A stretch of DNA of 64,000 bases, taken from Lithospermum erythrorhizon (taxonomy: Eukaryota; Streptophyta; Magnoliopsida; Boraginales; Boraginaceae). Each line of letters opens with the position of its first letter. The first letter of the stretch is position 1. Of the stretch, positions 46,150 through 57,560 are shown one piece after another. Under the pieces are notes generated by a model. The model was not told the DNA's origin. It searched no databases and worked only from the letters and a program-made list of their open reading frames with translations. The position numbers were made by a program, and so were the translations under genes. The stretch spans positions 62,001 to 126,000 of the forward strand of contig JADFUC010000759.1 of NCBI GenBank assembly GCA_019722365.1. The letters are read 5' to 3'.

Positions 46150-48104
46150 ATCAAGTTATAACACTTTGCTCTCCTCGATGAGTGTGTTATAACAAAGAAG
46201 GTAGTTGCTATTTGTCCATAACACACAAACCTAAAGTGGTTCTTGGGATACCGAACTCCGATTCATATCCAAACCTTTTGGTGAATATATCAAGAATCTA
46301 CTCTTGTTAGTACTAACATGTTCAAGTTGAATGACTTTGTCTCAACTAGCTCCCCCCGATGAAACGATGTCTTATGTGTCGATGTGCTTTGTTCTACTGT
46401 GTGGCTGTAACAGATTCTTTCAAATACTTTATGGCACCATGTTATCATAGTAGAGAGTCATAACACTGGATCGACACCATACTCCCTAACTTCATCTCAT
46501 TTCATCCATAGTAGTAGTTAAGTATATCCACTTCCTACTTGCAATATACTCGCTCACCGTGGATGATGCGACTGGCTGACGAACCATGACACCACTCAAA
46601 TTATTTCCAAGAAAAACATCCCCCCTAAGTGCTTTTTCTATCCGACATTTCCTCGCCCACCGATCACAAGATCCTTACACAAAGAGAATCAAGTTAGCTG
46701 GAACGATACAATAAACCATTACTGGTAGCATTCCTTGCACATATTTAATAATCCCTTCACAAGATTCAAATGGCATTCCTTAGGGTGCGGGTCGAAACCC
46801 TGCACATACCTCAACCGAGTGTCGTGCCCATTAGCCAAGAGAGACTCAATCATACTTCTATAGCTGCCAATGTCACTTCATTTCCATTTTCATCCTCGGT
46901 GATCTTCACACGTAGTCGCCATAGGGTGTTCTCTTTGGCCTAGCATTCTCAAGACTCAAATTTCGCACAAATATTCTGGCATATTTTGATTGTGAGATGA
47001 ATATACTATCCTCATCCGACTAACTGATCTCAAGAAAATTTCACCTCCTACCATGCTCATCCCAAATTCACCCTTCCATCCGTTGAATGAACTGCTTACT
47101 GTGTGGTTTTGATTACTCCACAAAAACAAATGCAAGCTGACGTGAGAGCAACTGGCTACCATCACCGATTTTTCTCCCTTAACAAGGCAGCATCAACCTC
47201 CTCGTATAGCCATTGTTGAGTATTAGTCTCGAAATTTGTAGACACGATCACCCTCACAAACCAAAAGCCTTTTGGGTTGTCTTTAACATACATTTCTTCA
47301 TGTACTATTCCATTTAGAAAGTTTTGACATCCATTTGATACAATTTGAAATTTTGTGGGAGACAATGTTAGTGCAAAGTAATAATCGATGGCCTCCATTC
47401 TAGCAACTCGTGCAAATGTTTCTTGAAAAATCAATTCCTTCCTAACTCTGAGTGTACCTCGAGCTACTAAATGTTTTATTTCAAGCAACATTCCCATTTT
47501 CACGATTTATTCCTTTAAACCATTTCTGCTCAGACATTGTGATCTTGGTGTATTTGGCAAATTACCTCTGCATTTCTATTTCTCTAAATTAAATTAGTTC
47601 TTCTTGCATAGCATTAATCCAATTTTCATCTCAAGCCTTCTACACTTTTTGGTTCACTTTTTGATAGGAAGCATTGTTTCAAAGCAAGCAACCCAAATTT
47701 GCATTTTTCCTCAGAATATACCCCTCCTTTTTGTCTAGCAGCGATCCTCTCCCCGGCCTCACCTATTATGTTATCAACATGGGATGAGTTCCTTCAATAC
47801 GTGCCAGGCTCAATCAAGTCGCTCCAAAGGGGTTGCTTTTCATTCTCATCAACCTGTTGTTCCCACCGTAGTCGTGACGCTTGATCGATACCGCCGCTTC
47901 CTCTTCTTCCTCCTCTTCTGGATCTTGGACTTGATCGATGACTTTGACATTGATTGACTCCATGATAGTTTGTGTCCGTTTGTTGTACACTCTTAATGCT
48001 CTGCTATTTCTGGAGTATCCAAGAAATATTCCTTCATCTCCTTTGACATCGAATTTTTGCCTTTGTTCTCTATCGACAAGAATGTAACAAACACTACCAA
48101 AGAT
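46150..48104 (-). pseudogene. Copia pol remnant (integrase C-terminus, RT, RNase H)
   Basis: 48104-47814 on the minus strand reads FHIFGSVCYILVDREQRQKF and DEGIFLGYSRNSRALRVYN, the integrase C-terminal GKGY-like region. 47503-47160 reads, in mixed frames, the RT segment FARVARMEAI, SPTKFQIVSNGCQ and GIVHEEMYVKDNPKGFW. Further down, IFISQSKYAR (about 46985) and RNase H fragments follow (VGVCARF, CDADWAG-like, HIDIRHHF-like) to about 46180. Most segments need a frame change every 50-150 bases. The active-site YVDD is not cleanly readable. Confidence 0.65.
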
Positions 48105-48835
48105 ATGAAAAGGAGGCTGCGGCGATGAGCTTTCATATGGTTCTACGCCTCGAAAGTTAAAGTATAATTGAAAAGATCGCAGCCTCTTCCTCGAGGAGAT
48201 TCTATTCAATATACTTTCCTTGCTTCCCCTCGCCGACGTTTTGCTAATCGCTGATGAAGTCTGCGTTTCATGTTATATGATTATTAATGACCCTCGTGAT
48301 TTGTTAATACTTCATTCTCTACTTACGCCTAGTGTCCTCCTAAATTTTATTATGGATCCGATGCTCGATGTTTGTACGCTTGAGAACGTGATACTAACAT
48401 CTCATATGGGCTAAATTTCAATTCCCCCGGGCCGCCTTCGTGTCAAGTTGCAAATGGCTGGATGCCATGGGACTAAGATATAATTCAACCTTGGCAATGG
48501 GCTATTAACTCATAAATGGCTATTCTTATATAGCAAATCCAATTACAAAAAAGCGGATGATGACTCTTCCTACCTTTCCTCCGGTCCTTATCTCGATGTG
48601 TTCCCTCGCTGCAACGTGATCCAACACGTGGCAAGGTTGTAGTTGTAAACTTTCAAAAAAATTATAGAAAACTCTCCCTTTATTATGGATGCGCACCCGA
48701 TGTTGAATGTCGATGTGGTACGGCCGCTTATACCGCAAAGTGTGACATAAGACGCGGATAGCTGCTTATCGGAGCGCCATGTGGGCCGCATTCTCAGACT
48801 TTGGTCAGAGGTACTGCATATTATATCCTAGTTTT
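48105..48835 (+). pseudogene. F-box gene copy C, truncated inside the copia element
   Basis: Similarity to copies A and B begins at the start codon (ATGAAAAGGAGGCTGCGGCG) and ends near 48835 (CATATTATATCCTAG), before the F-box-associated C-terminus. F-box residues LLPLADVLLIADEVCVSCYM and MIINDP are readable with frameshifts. The promoter side is copia integrase sequence, so the copy has no native upstream region. Internally it is closer to copy B than to copy A (both have TATGGATCCGATGCTCGATG). Confidence 0.75.
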
Positions 48836-49117
48836 TGAATATCGACCATAATGAAAACCTAACTCCCAACTCACTCCATTGGAAGTCCTACTTTACATTA
48901 CATTTCAATTATAAATTGAAGGACTTGTAATAAATTCATGAATTAACATTTGTATTTAACCCAACAATTATTCTCTCACTTTAGAGTTTGATATAACATA
49001 AACACAATATAGCAAAAAATATTTTATATTTTATTTTTCAAACCAACGGGCGGATAAGCGAATACCGACATTTAAACATTATTTTTGTGAACAAGATAGA
49101 ACCCGAATCAATAGTAT
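48836..49117. other. AT-rich junction, no gene
   Basis: Lies between the end of F-box copy C and the start of duplicated block B. No features were seen. Confidence 0.5.
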
Positions 49118-49789
49118 CAATATCGATGTCCCATTAGGTTTTATCATAAAAAATATTTTTCCTTTCTTATCATCAATATAATTAAATTATATTAAACATT
49201 CAATTTCTTTCGTTCAAATCATACGTCGACTCAATTTTCTTACGTATATTTTACAATTATATTTATTTGAAATTGTAACTTTATTTCGAAACGTACTTAA
49301 TATTTATATGCATAAATAATCGATGTTTGAGTTATATGATAGGCCTACTCTCCCCCCTCCCCAAGACCCCCATCAGTTTGAATTGGTTGTTCACAGATCT
49401 TACAAACGATGTTTGTGCTCGGCTCCAACTATCTCCAACCGAACTTCAAATCGAGCTCTTCGAACCGAATTTGTCGAATCGAAAACTTCTCGAGTCGAAT
49501 CGATGTTTGAGTTATTTGATAGGCCTACTCTCCCCCCTCCCAAGACCCCCATCAGTTTGAATTGGTTGTTGACAGGCCATTCTGCACTCTAGAGGGTAAG
49601 CTTCGTCAAACTTCTATAAATAGTTTTGTTATGAATTAGAGTTAATGCTTCTCGAATTTTATTAAAACTTCAATGTTTTTAGCTTAAAAAATTCAATCTT
49701 TGTTGGTGGGGTTGTTAATGAATGTTGGTTGATGTAGAAATTTTCAATATTTATTTAAATGCTATATTTTATCATTTATAATGTGCATT

Positions 49790-50600
49790 TGTTATCAAAG
49801 TACTTTCTGTGGAATGTGATTCAAAATTGAATCTTTGGGTAAAAATTGAATCTTTTTTGCCAAGTAAGTCTTTGGGTGTTTTTGTTTGTTTAAAGATGTC
49901 TTATTTGTATTCTCTGCCAATAAATTAGTAATCAATTTTTATTAAGTTTGAGAATTATGTTTTTTTTTGTATTTTAAGAAATTTGGCTTATATGCATAAA
50001 TAATCGATATTTTCCTTATTTTATAGGCCTACTTCTATTCTAGAGGCCAGAGGGTAATCTTCGTTAAACTTCTATAAATAGTTTTCTTCTTTTATCATTT
50101 TGGCCTTAAGAATGTGCATTTGTTATCAGCATTGTTGAGTTGTAGAACAGGCTGTGGAATTTGCTTAAAAATTGAAATCTTTGCACACTGGAATCTTTTG
50201 GTAGTTTGTTAAATAAAATGTTGGTTGTATGTAGAAATTTCAATAATTATTAAGTCATATTTTTATCATTTATGATATTCAAATAATGTAATTGATGCCT
50301 CATCTAGTGCCTTCTAAGAATGTGACTCTGTGGTCTGGGTTGTTATCATATTAGTGATGATTTTGTGATATAGTAATGAAGGAGTAGTAGTAACCATGTA
50401 TCGAATTGTTATCAGCATTGTTGAGTTGTAGAACATGCTGTAGAATTTGCTTAAAAATTGAATCTTTTTTAATAGCCTAGAATAAAACTTCAATGTTTTT
50501 TAACTTAAAAAATTTCAATCTTTTTTGCCTAGTAAGTCTTTGGGTGTTTTTGTTTGTTTAAAGATGTCTTATTTGTATTCTCAGCCAATAAACGAGTAAT
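49790..50600. repeat. Tandem duplication in the upstream region of F-box copy B
   Basis: AAGTCTTTGGGTGTTTTTGT and GATGTCTTATTTGTATTCTC occur at about 49865-49912 and again at about 50535-50582. GTTATCAGCATTGTTGAGTT occurs at about 50128 and 50411. Copy A has the segment once (39600-39650). Confidence 0.8.
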
Positions 50601-50811
50601 GAGTAAATAGGGTAGAATTTACATGAGCAATGACTGTCATTCATTTGGTTTTTATATCAGTAAGGAGTTAGCGTTGCTTTCTCTAGTTGTTTCTAGTTTC
50701 TACTCATGAGACTATAACAACTTCTCAACTTGTCTGTTTTATTGTTAACTTGTACAACGTTGCTGTGGAATTTGCTTAAAACTTGGTGGGTGTTTCAAAT
50801 ATTTTATTCAG

Positions 50812-51948
50812 ATGAAAAAGGAGGCTGCCGCGATGAGCTTTCATATGGTTCTACGCTCTCGAGTTAGCTAAATTGAAAAGCATTGCAGCCCTTCCCGGTG
50901 AGATTCTATTCAATATACTTCTCTTGCTTCCCGTCACATTCTTATGCCGTGATTTAGGTTCGTGTGTCCGCCGATGTTATATGATTATTAATGACCGCAT
51001 TTGTTAATACACATTCTCACGACTGCCTAAAGGTCCTCCTAGTCCGTATTATGGATCCGATGCTCGATGTTTGCTTGTCGGAGAACGTGATACTAACATC
51101 TCATATATTAAATTTCAATTCCCTGGCCGTCTCGTCAAGTCAGCAATGGGCTGACGCCAGCGGGACGGAAGATTTGATTCAACTCATAATGGGCTGCTTA
51201 ACTCATGTCAGGCTGCCTCTATATGCTGAAATCCAATTACAAAAAGGATGATGACTCTTCCTACCTTTCCTCCGGTCCCTATCTCGATGTGTTCCCTCGC
51301 TTTCGCAGCTTCATCCAACACGTATAAGGTTGTAGTTAGAACCAAAAAAATTATAGAAAACTCTCCCCTTTATTATGGATGCTAATCTCGGCTGAATGTT
51401 GCATGTGGCATTATGTTTATAAATTGTGCAGATATAGTACGTGATCAAGCTTCGGCTTTACCGCAACAAGGATGGGCCAAGGGTTCTTGTACTTTGGTAG
51501 TAGGTACTCATATTATATCCTAGCTTTGAACATTGAATCCGAAAGGTTCACGACTATTTCTCTACCAGAAGTTCATGTAGGTAAGGGGCGACATTATTTT
51601 CGTCCAAACAGGAATACCCTTTCTTATATCAATGTCTTTGGGGATTTTTCTATTAGCGTGTGGATGCTGAAAGACCATGAAACTGAAGATTGGGTCAAGA
51701 TTTCAGATTTCAATGTTGAAGTAACAGTACGAGAAGCAGCGAAGTTAGTGTCCGCCGAACATTTAAGATCTTTGAATAATAGGTTCCTCCCGTTATGTTG
51801 GTTAGATGAAGAGAAGATCCTTTTTGGCTTCATTGGAGGCTCGAATATTTACTTTTCTTATGACATAAAGACTTGTGCTACTCGTATTTTTGAAATGGAG
51901 AGACATCTTCGGGTATTCAACCACCTCAACAGCTTAACCTGGCTCTGA
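50812..51948 (+). pseudogene. F-box protein with FBA-type domain, copy B
   Basis: ATG 50812 (ATGAAAAAGGAGGCTGCCGCG). The F-box part is readable with breaks (an in-frame TAG soon after RSRVS, where copy A has AAGAAG). The C-terminal F-box-associated part is open from 51472 to the TGA at 51946-51948: GFLYFGSRYSYYILALNIES, VWMLKDHETEDWVKISDFNV, MERHLRVFNHLNSLTWL. The middle (51120-51470) is frameshifted and differs from copy A in short scrambled blocks. The C-terminal 150 residues differ from copy A by few substitutions, indicating a recent duplication. Confidence 0.8.
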
Positions 51949-53786
51949 GGTTATTTATTTATGGTGTATTGTTATTGGATTTGCTTGTTATGTTGTGATG
52001 CTTATTATTGGTATTTTGGAAAGAATATTTGAACTTATTTCTTATGATTTAGTTTGTCCCATTTGTTTCTGTTTTTGTTGATCTTCTACTCTTTCAACTA
52101 GAATTCACTTGGGGGGAGAGGGCAGAAAGCTAATGTAGCAGCGGAAGCTCTCTCATAGACTATCCCTTCATTGGAAACATTCCAGCTAAACTATAGGGGA
52201 GTATCTATTCTCCTCATGTAGCCTGCCAGTTACCACCGGGGTAAGGTTGCGTTTGCGTCCAATTTGACCCTCCTTTACCCCGCTTAGGAGAGGGAGCATG
52301 TTATTATTTATGTACTAATACTTCCATTCATAATGTTGATTCTAAATTGTGTACCCTTAACAAAAAGTACTACTCCCTCCATTTCATATTAGCGTCTCTT
52401 TTGAAGAATTATTACTTTTTTCAAATTGTATGTCTTCCTAGAATTTTAATATAAAAAATTAATATTCAAAATTTACTTTTATACTTGATCAACTCAAAAC
52501 AATTGTCAAATTATGTTCGATAAATATTTGACTATAATAAATGTTTGATATATACTACTATATTAAAGTCAAACAATAATCAACTCAAAACAACTCAAAA
52601 ATTAATGTTAGATATATACTACTATATCTAATTCAAAACAATTGTCAATTATGTTTTTCGGGATAAATATTTGACTATTAATAATTTTGACCATTAAAAG
52701 ATAAAAAAATATAATTTTTTGTCTTTAGAAGAAAAATAGGCAAATATTTTTAATTGCAATTAGTATGGGTATAACGTTAAAAGCATTTATCGGCTATTTA
52801 GTAGTATGCTTAAAAGTTAAAAAAATAAGACTTTTAAATGAGCGAATAAGCATTGTCGCACGTAAGGGATATGTATTTCCATCTCCTTGAAAGATATAAA
52901 AACCAACACCAGGAAATAAGTAACTAACCAATGAATTCCTTTTTTGAGAGAGAGAGAGAAGAAAAGATAATAAGTAGAACATTACTTACATTCTTACCCA
53001 ACCAATATAAAAAATTATTTTGTGTTCTTTACTTTTTGTTTCCGTCTACGTTGGCATGAACATATAATAAAATAATAGTTAATAACTAATTAGTAATCAA
53101 TAATAATAGTTAACTAATTATTATTAATATTTAATCAATAATTTATTAAATACCTTAATTATTTTAATAACACAATTCATTATTAGTTAATAAGAAAAAA
53201 ATTAATTTGTCAATTGATCCAATGTGTGGTGTAGTGTCTGTCACCGAATCCTGTGTACTTCAATACTTGCTCGTATATGTTATCGAAAGGTGCGCCGGCA
53301 TGCAACGCTGTGTTTGTATATGTCATCGAAAGGGTAATCAAGGCTGCGGCTCATAATGCACTTCCTAATTGCTAACCATTTTTCCCAAATAGTTAACCGG
53401 CCTTCACTGTCTGTGCTCGACTTATTACTGAACATACATTTTGCGTGCTCGCAAAGAAAAACAACGGAAAAATATAATCTTGAAATTTTTACCGTTGAAT
53501 TGAGTTAATTAAGTTAATTAATGAAATAATCTCAGATAGTGGAACTAATAACGGAACAATATAGATAGTTGGAGTAGGCTTATATTATGGTAGCCGTAGT
53601 CCATATGTTGTGATTATATTTCAACTCAGAAAATCGGTGTAAGTGAACAAGGACCGCCACGAATCAGAATCTCACCCCCTCGACGAAAAACCTCTCGAGA
53701 TCCTCGTAGGCCTCAGCGCGTACACTCTCGAAGCAAACGGCACAAGTCGCTAAACCTCTCCTCATACCCATCAACCGGCTCTTCCC

Positions 53787-54050
53787 TCACATCTGAACCA
53801 GCTCCCTCTCCATCGCATACATATGAGTCTCCAAACAGAAATTTTGCCTAAAGAGTTCCCCGAATCTAACCCAAGTGATCGGCATCTCACCCCTAGCCAC
53901 CAAATCTTTGTGGACATGGTTCCACCAACTCCTAGCTCCTCCCGACAACTGGTACACTGCAAACTTCACCTTCAACTCATCCCCCAAACCCATCGGTTCA
54001 AACTTATTCTCTAATGCCTCCAAGAATTCGATCAAGAACCTCCGCGTCAT
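53787..54050 (-). pseudogene. Gypsy gag (retrotransposon capsid) fragment
   Basis: An 87-residue open segment beginning with a non-native Met: FLIEFLEALENKFEPMGLGD, then VYQLSGGARSWWNHV, then FGELFRQNFCLETHM. This is the Retrotrans_gag region that packs the RNA in the virus-like particle. Upstream (54060-54450) is GC-rich, probable gag N-terminus or leader in broken frames. Confidence 0.75.
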
Positions 54051-54560
54051 GCTGGCACTACGAAACTCAGTGGTCCCTTCTTTAGGAACTGCCTAGCACC
54101 GTCTCAATCTCCGTCTCTCGCCGCTTACCGGGCTGGTCGGGTAATCGGGCTCAAGGCTACTCCCATCGCTTCCAAAATCTCATACCCGACTCCTCCGAAA
54201 AATGCACCTCCTCCTCGGGGACCCGGCCGGGTCTACACTCGCCTCACCACGCCCCTTCCTCTAGCTCCACGAAGCCTAGCGCCCCCGGCCTTAGGGTCTA
54301 CCCCGGCCTCTTCCCCAGCGATCACCCCTACCAACGCTTAGTCTCCCGCCTCTACTCTGAAGCGCCTCTACTCCCCTGTAAAGGGTCCGGGCGATTCGAT
54401 CTCAAGCAAGAACTCAACTCCTCGGTGGCATCCTCTACAGCTTCCACGGAAAGAAAAATAAAAAATAATTTAGACTCATAAAAGACTCATGACACAAAAT
54501 TTTACAAAACTTTAGACGTAGACACACACACCACAAAACCCAGTTAAAACGGAAACCTAC

Positions 54561-54572
54561 GCTCTGATACCA
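54561..54572 (-). other. Primer-binding site for initiator tRNA-Met
   Basis: On the minus strand TGGTATCAGAGC directly follows the LTR end. This is the usual plant complement to the 3' end of initiator tRNA-Met. Confidence 0.8.
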
Positions 54573-55019
54573 TAACGACCCACCCGCCTCGGAGTCGTGA
54601 CGCCTCCCTCGAGGTCGAGTCGCCATCAACTCAGATATCGGAGTCACCATACGACAGTCGATTTACCTAAAATCACCGCTTAATAACCAATAAACCTAAT
54701 AGTTTGATAAAAGTAAAATAATTTTGAAAACTCCAAAATGTTATAATACGAGATTAACCATCGCGGGTATCGCTAATTCAAAACCAAAGTATAAAGTTCC
54801 ATCACAAATCAAGTCACAAAAATATTCCACAAATAGTTTACACCTCAACATCCCAAAACAAATGTAAAAACTGAAGACATCAAAATAAGAAAAAATGACC
54901 CACGAGGATCCTAGCCAATTTGTCCTCACCTAAGTAAATCAATCTGACACCCACGAACTCGGCCGACTCATAATAGCACCCGGCCAATCAAGGCGGGAAG
55001 CGGGGTAAGCTTCCTGACA
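54573..55019 (-). repeat. 5' LTR of the gypsy fragment
   Basis: On the minus strand it starts TGTCAGGAAGCTTACCCCGC and ends GGGTGGGTCGTTA just before the primer site, about 447 bases. The last bases are not a canonical CA, possibly mutated. Confidence 0.6.
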
Positions 55020-56540
55020 AATTAATGAAACTAATCACCCGACGACAACTTACCCACATCCGAACGAGGTACACAATAAAGGATATATATATCGTGAATG
55101 ATAAGATACAGATGTATATATTTATATATACGACATGAAATATACCAATTATCCAACGTATTCAGCAACAAAAAATAATTATCATTAACAAATACCTCGC
55201 CTTTAATCAACTTCTCGATCGCTTTCAAAATTCTTCGCAAATCACCGCTGTCACGGCCGTGTTCCCTGTGGTATTCGCAATATAATCTTTTGTCTCTCTT
55301 CGCCATTGGTACAGAGGTTTTATTCTGGACCTGCGAAAAGATCTCTGGCACCGAAACCCTCAAAGGTGTGTATTGGTTATGATCCCATTGCTTTCGCTTT
55401 GATCGAGCTTTTAATTAAGCCTCCTCTCGGAGGCAGCCAAGTGGGAAACGGGCTCGCCGCGATGTTTGCCCCATGTCCTCCCTCAGATTCTTTCCCATAC
55501 CGAGTTTTCTTTAGACCTCGGGCTCCGGTCCTTCCCGAGTAACGCCTCCCCCCGAGACGCACCTCGCCTCGACCTTCGAGATCTTCTAACTCCAATACGC
55601 CGCCTACCTCTCCGGTTAGCGACCTTCGAGTGGCATTTTTAATGTCACACCTTTTTAAGTTTGCCGTATGATAGGCCATTAAAAATGCCATATAAGCTTT
55701 AATTAAGCTGCCCACAGCTGGAATACCCAGCAGGAGGTCGTTATACCATTTATAATAACTCCTCAATGACTCATTGAGGTCTTGTTTGATGTCCATCAAG
55801 ATTCGCTCATCTTGCATGGACTGAATGGATGTTCCAAACTTGGCGATTTAATGCGTCCGCTGCGGTTCGAGCATGAAGCCGTCAATTTCAACGGTAGCCC
55901 ATGTACTCAATCAAAGAAATTTTTACTACCAGTCGCTTTGGGAACGCCGTGATGGACATCCGGTTATTGGATGTGATTGTCATATGAGCAATGAACCCTT
56001 TTAGATGTTTCAATGGGTTGCCATTCCCATCGAAAAGATTAAATTGCGGGAGTTTGAACCCAGCCGGCAATGCAATGCTATCTAGTCTATCAAAAAAAGG
56101 CATTTTCACACGGTGGCTACCTGACGCGAACTTGTGGACGATTGAATCCATCATCCTTTTCAAATACTGAGCCGCCGCCGCAACGTCATGCCAGGTCAAT
56201 TTGAATCGCAGTACCGCTGCGCGCCAAGGATTTATGCTTTCGTGTCGCAAAGGACGCCGAGGTACTACGGACCTCATATCTGCGGACTTCGAGCAAAGAT
56301 CGTCCCGATCCTCACTCTTTACGCCAGGTCGAAGTCTCACGCGGGTCGGGCTTGTATCTTCTCCGGTATCATGTTGTTTAATGCCCTTTCTCGACAAGTC
56401 GTCACGCCGAAAAGTAGCTTCAACATCGAGGTGGCACGCTTGCCGCCACCGGCCACCGGAACAACGGTATTAGGCTCGCTCGCTTCCAGACATATTTGTT
56501 TCTTGGCGGGACATCAGTCCCCACAGACAAGCAGCTAAAC
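55020..56540 (-). mobile_element. Second gypsy gag remnant
   Basis: Minus-strand stretches: 56397-55888 includes SIALPAGFKLPQFNLFDGNG and HLKGFIAHMTI, the typical start of gypsy gag. 55817-55377 includes DLNESLRSYYKWYNDLLLGI. 55363-55031 includes YCEYHREHGRDSGDLRRILK and AIEKLIKGE, the C-terminal HRxxGH-like segment. The frames are offset, so the ORF is broken. It differs from the gag at 53787 and is a separate family. The right edge of the first gypsy LTR (55019) abuts it, suggesting nesting or a chance junction. Confidence 0.7.
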
Positions 56541-57219
56541 GCATTTTAATAGACTCTCTGTGTTCTCTGACCAAATGATTCCCCGGCATTCTCATTCACT
56601 ATTCTGGACCTCTGACATTCCTTTAAAGGTTTCCTGTCAGAATTGCCTGAGATCCTTCTATTTAGTTTGCCCTCACACACAGTACGCGCGAGAAGTTTCG
56701 TAAACTAACCGTCAGCTGACTTGAAAGTACGGCCACTTACTAATTCACACACCCTCGACGATCTAGTTAACTATGACAAGTAAAGTTGGGTAATAAATAA
56801 TGGGAAGACAAATAACATTACCTTTAATGAAATAATCGCCGATGAGCAGATTCTGAAAAGTTCTCTTCCCAATACCCCACCGCTGGAATTCGATTTAATA
56901 CATGCCCCACTGTGATACTAAAAAGTTTCGGCTCATCCTCGACTCCTAGCCCATTAATCGGCTTGGACCTCCCCTAATACTAAAGAGGCTAAGCATCGCT
57001 ACATCAGGGCTGAGGCAAAGCAGCCTAAGAGTGCCAGCTGCAAAAAAAGGCAGAAGTGGATGGGGGCGCGTGAATTTGGTGTGTATGGTGTAGTTTCTTT
57101 CGGAATTTGTTTAGTCTTAAATGATATTAAGTGTCAAATGACTAAAGTGTCATTTTAGGGGAAGTACCATGCTTACAAATGGGTATAAGCATACAAATAG
57201 GACTCGAATAGCCATATAG
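56541..57219. other. No gene recognised
   Basis: Mixed composition. Possibly leader or LTR debris of the gypsy remnant up to about 57060, then AT-rich flank. Confidence 0.4.
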
Positions 57220-57323
57220 AATAATAATCCTTATCCTCCCAATTGCCACTCAATCATCTCACCTTATTCAACTCTTCTTCCTGACTAGCTAGCTCAAATT
57301 CTTTCAAGGATTTCATCCTCTTA

Positions 57324-57333
57324 TATAAATAGC
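57324..57333 (+). promoter_or_regulatory. TATA box TATATAAATA
   Basis: Located about 140 bases before the ATG at 57472, in the block shared with 62412-62419. Confidence 0.6.
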
Positions 57334-57471
57334 CTTCAAGACTATCCTCTTTGACACCACCATATATATTTTATTATTTATACACTCTAAAAAAAACCCC
57401 AACCTAGGTACTCATCTCATTACAATTATATTATATTATAATTTTTTGGTTCATTTTCTTTTCTTGTAACA

Positions 57472-57531
57472 ATGATCAATAGAGTTGATGATCATGATGA
57501 TGAGCCTATAGAAGAAAAAGGAAGAATGTGA
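57472..57531 (+). pseudogene. F-box/kelch start, truncated copy
   Basis: ATG then MINRVDDHDDEPIEEKGRM and TGA. The partner at 62551 reads MINRVDHDDDEPIEERKNDE, then APIFGDLLETIL. An extra base or so after GAAGAA shifts the frame, and the homologous DNA ends soon after. The following A/G-rich DNA (57528-57720) gives basic low-complexity frames that I do not consider genes. Confidence 0.75.
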
Positions 57532-57560
57532 TAAAGCCCAATATTTGGGGATTTATTAGA

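Larger units (their letters stand above)
42770..48104 (-). mobile_element. Sirevirus-type Ty1/copia element, 5'-truncated, minus strand
   Basis: Order on the minus strand: integrase C-terminal part (48104-47814), RT (47503-47160), RNase H (about 46990-46180), an extra ORF beginning MARTRGG at 45916, the polypurine tract (43634-43621) and a 3' LTR ending near 42770. An additional ORF of about 2.3 kb between pol and the 3' LTR is a Sirevirus-like feature. Gag, protease and the 5' LTR are missing, because the left part of the element ends abruptly at F-box copy C (48105). Confidence 0.7.
49118..53607. repeat. Duplicated F-box block, copy B (partners 38805-41215 and 1-1752)
   Basis: Left half collinear with 38805-41215, right part (51794-53607) collinear with 1-1752. 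It is the most complete copy and links the other two into one ancestral unit. A twofold repeat of GGCCTACTCTCCCCCCTCCC with about 180-base spacing lies at 49340 and 49522. Confidence 0.9.
53610..55019 (-). mobile_element. Ty3/gypsy fragment: LTR, primer-binding site and gag
   Basis: Minus-strand order: LTR (55019-54573), tRNA-Met primer site (54572-54561), then gag. The gag ORF at 54050-53787 contains the capsid-type AVYQLSGGARSWWNHVHKDL and ITWVRFGELFRQNF. The element is cut at about 53607, where the F-box duplication ends, so pol is missing. Confidence 0.75.
57220..57560 (+). repeat. Duplicated promoter and start of the F-box/kelch gene (partner 62317-62650)
   Basis: Collinear, nearly identical sequence: TCCTTATCCTCCCAATTGCC, the TATA region, CTCATCTCATTACAAT, and the first codons. 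Similarity stops near 57560 (GGGGATTTATTAGAAA). Confidence 0.9.
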
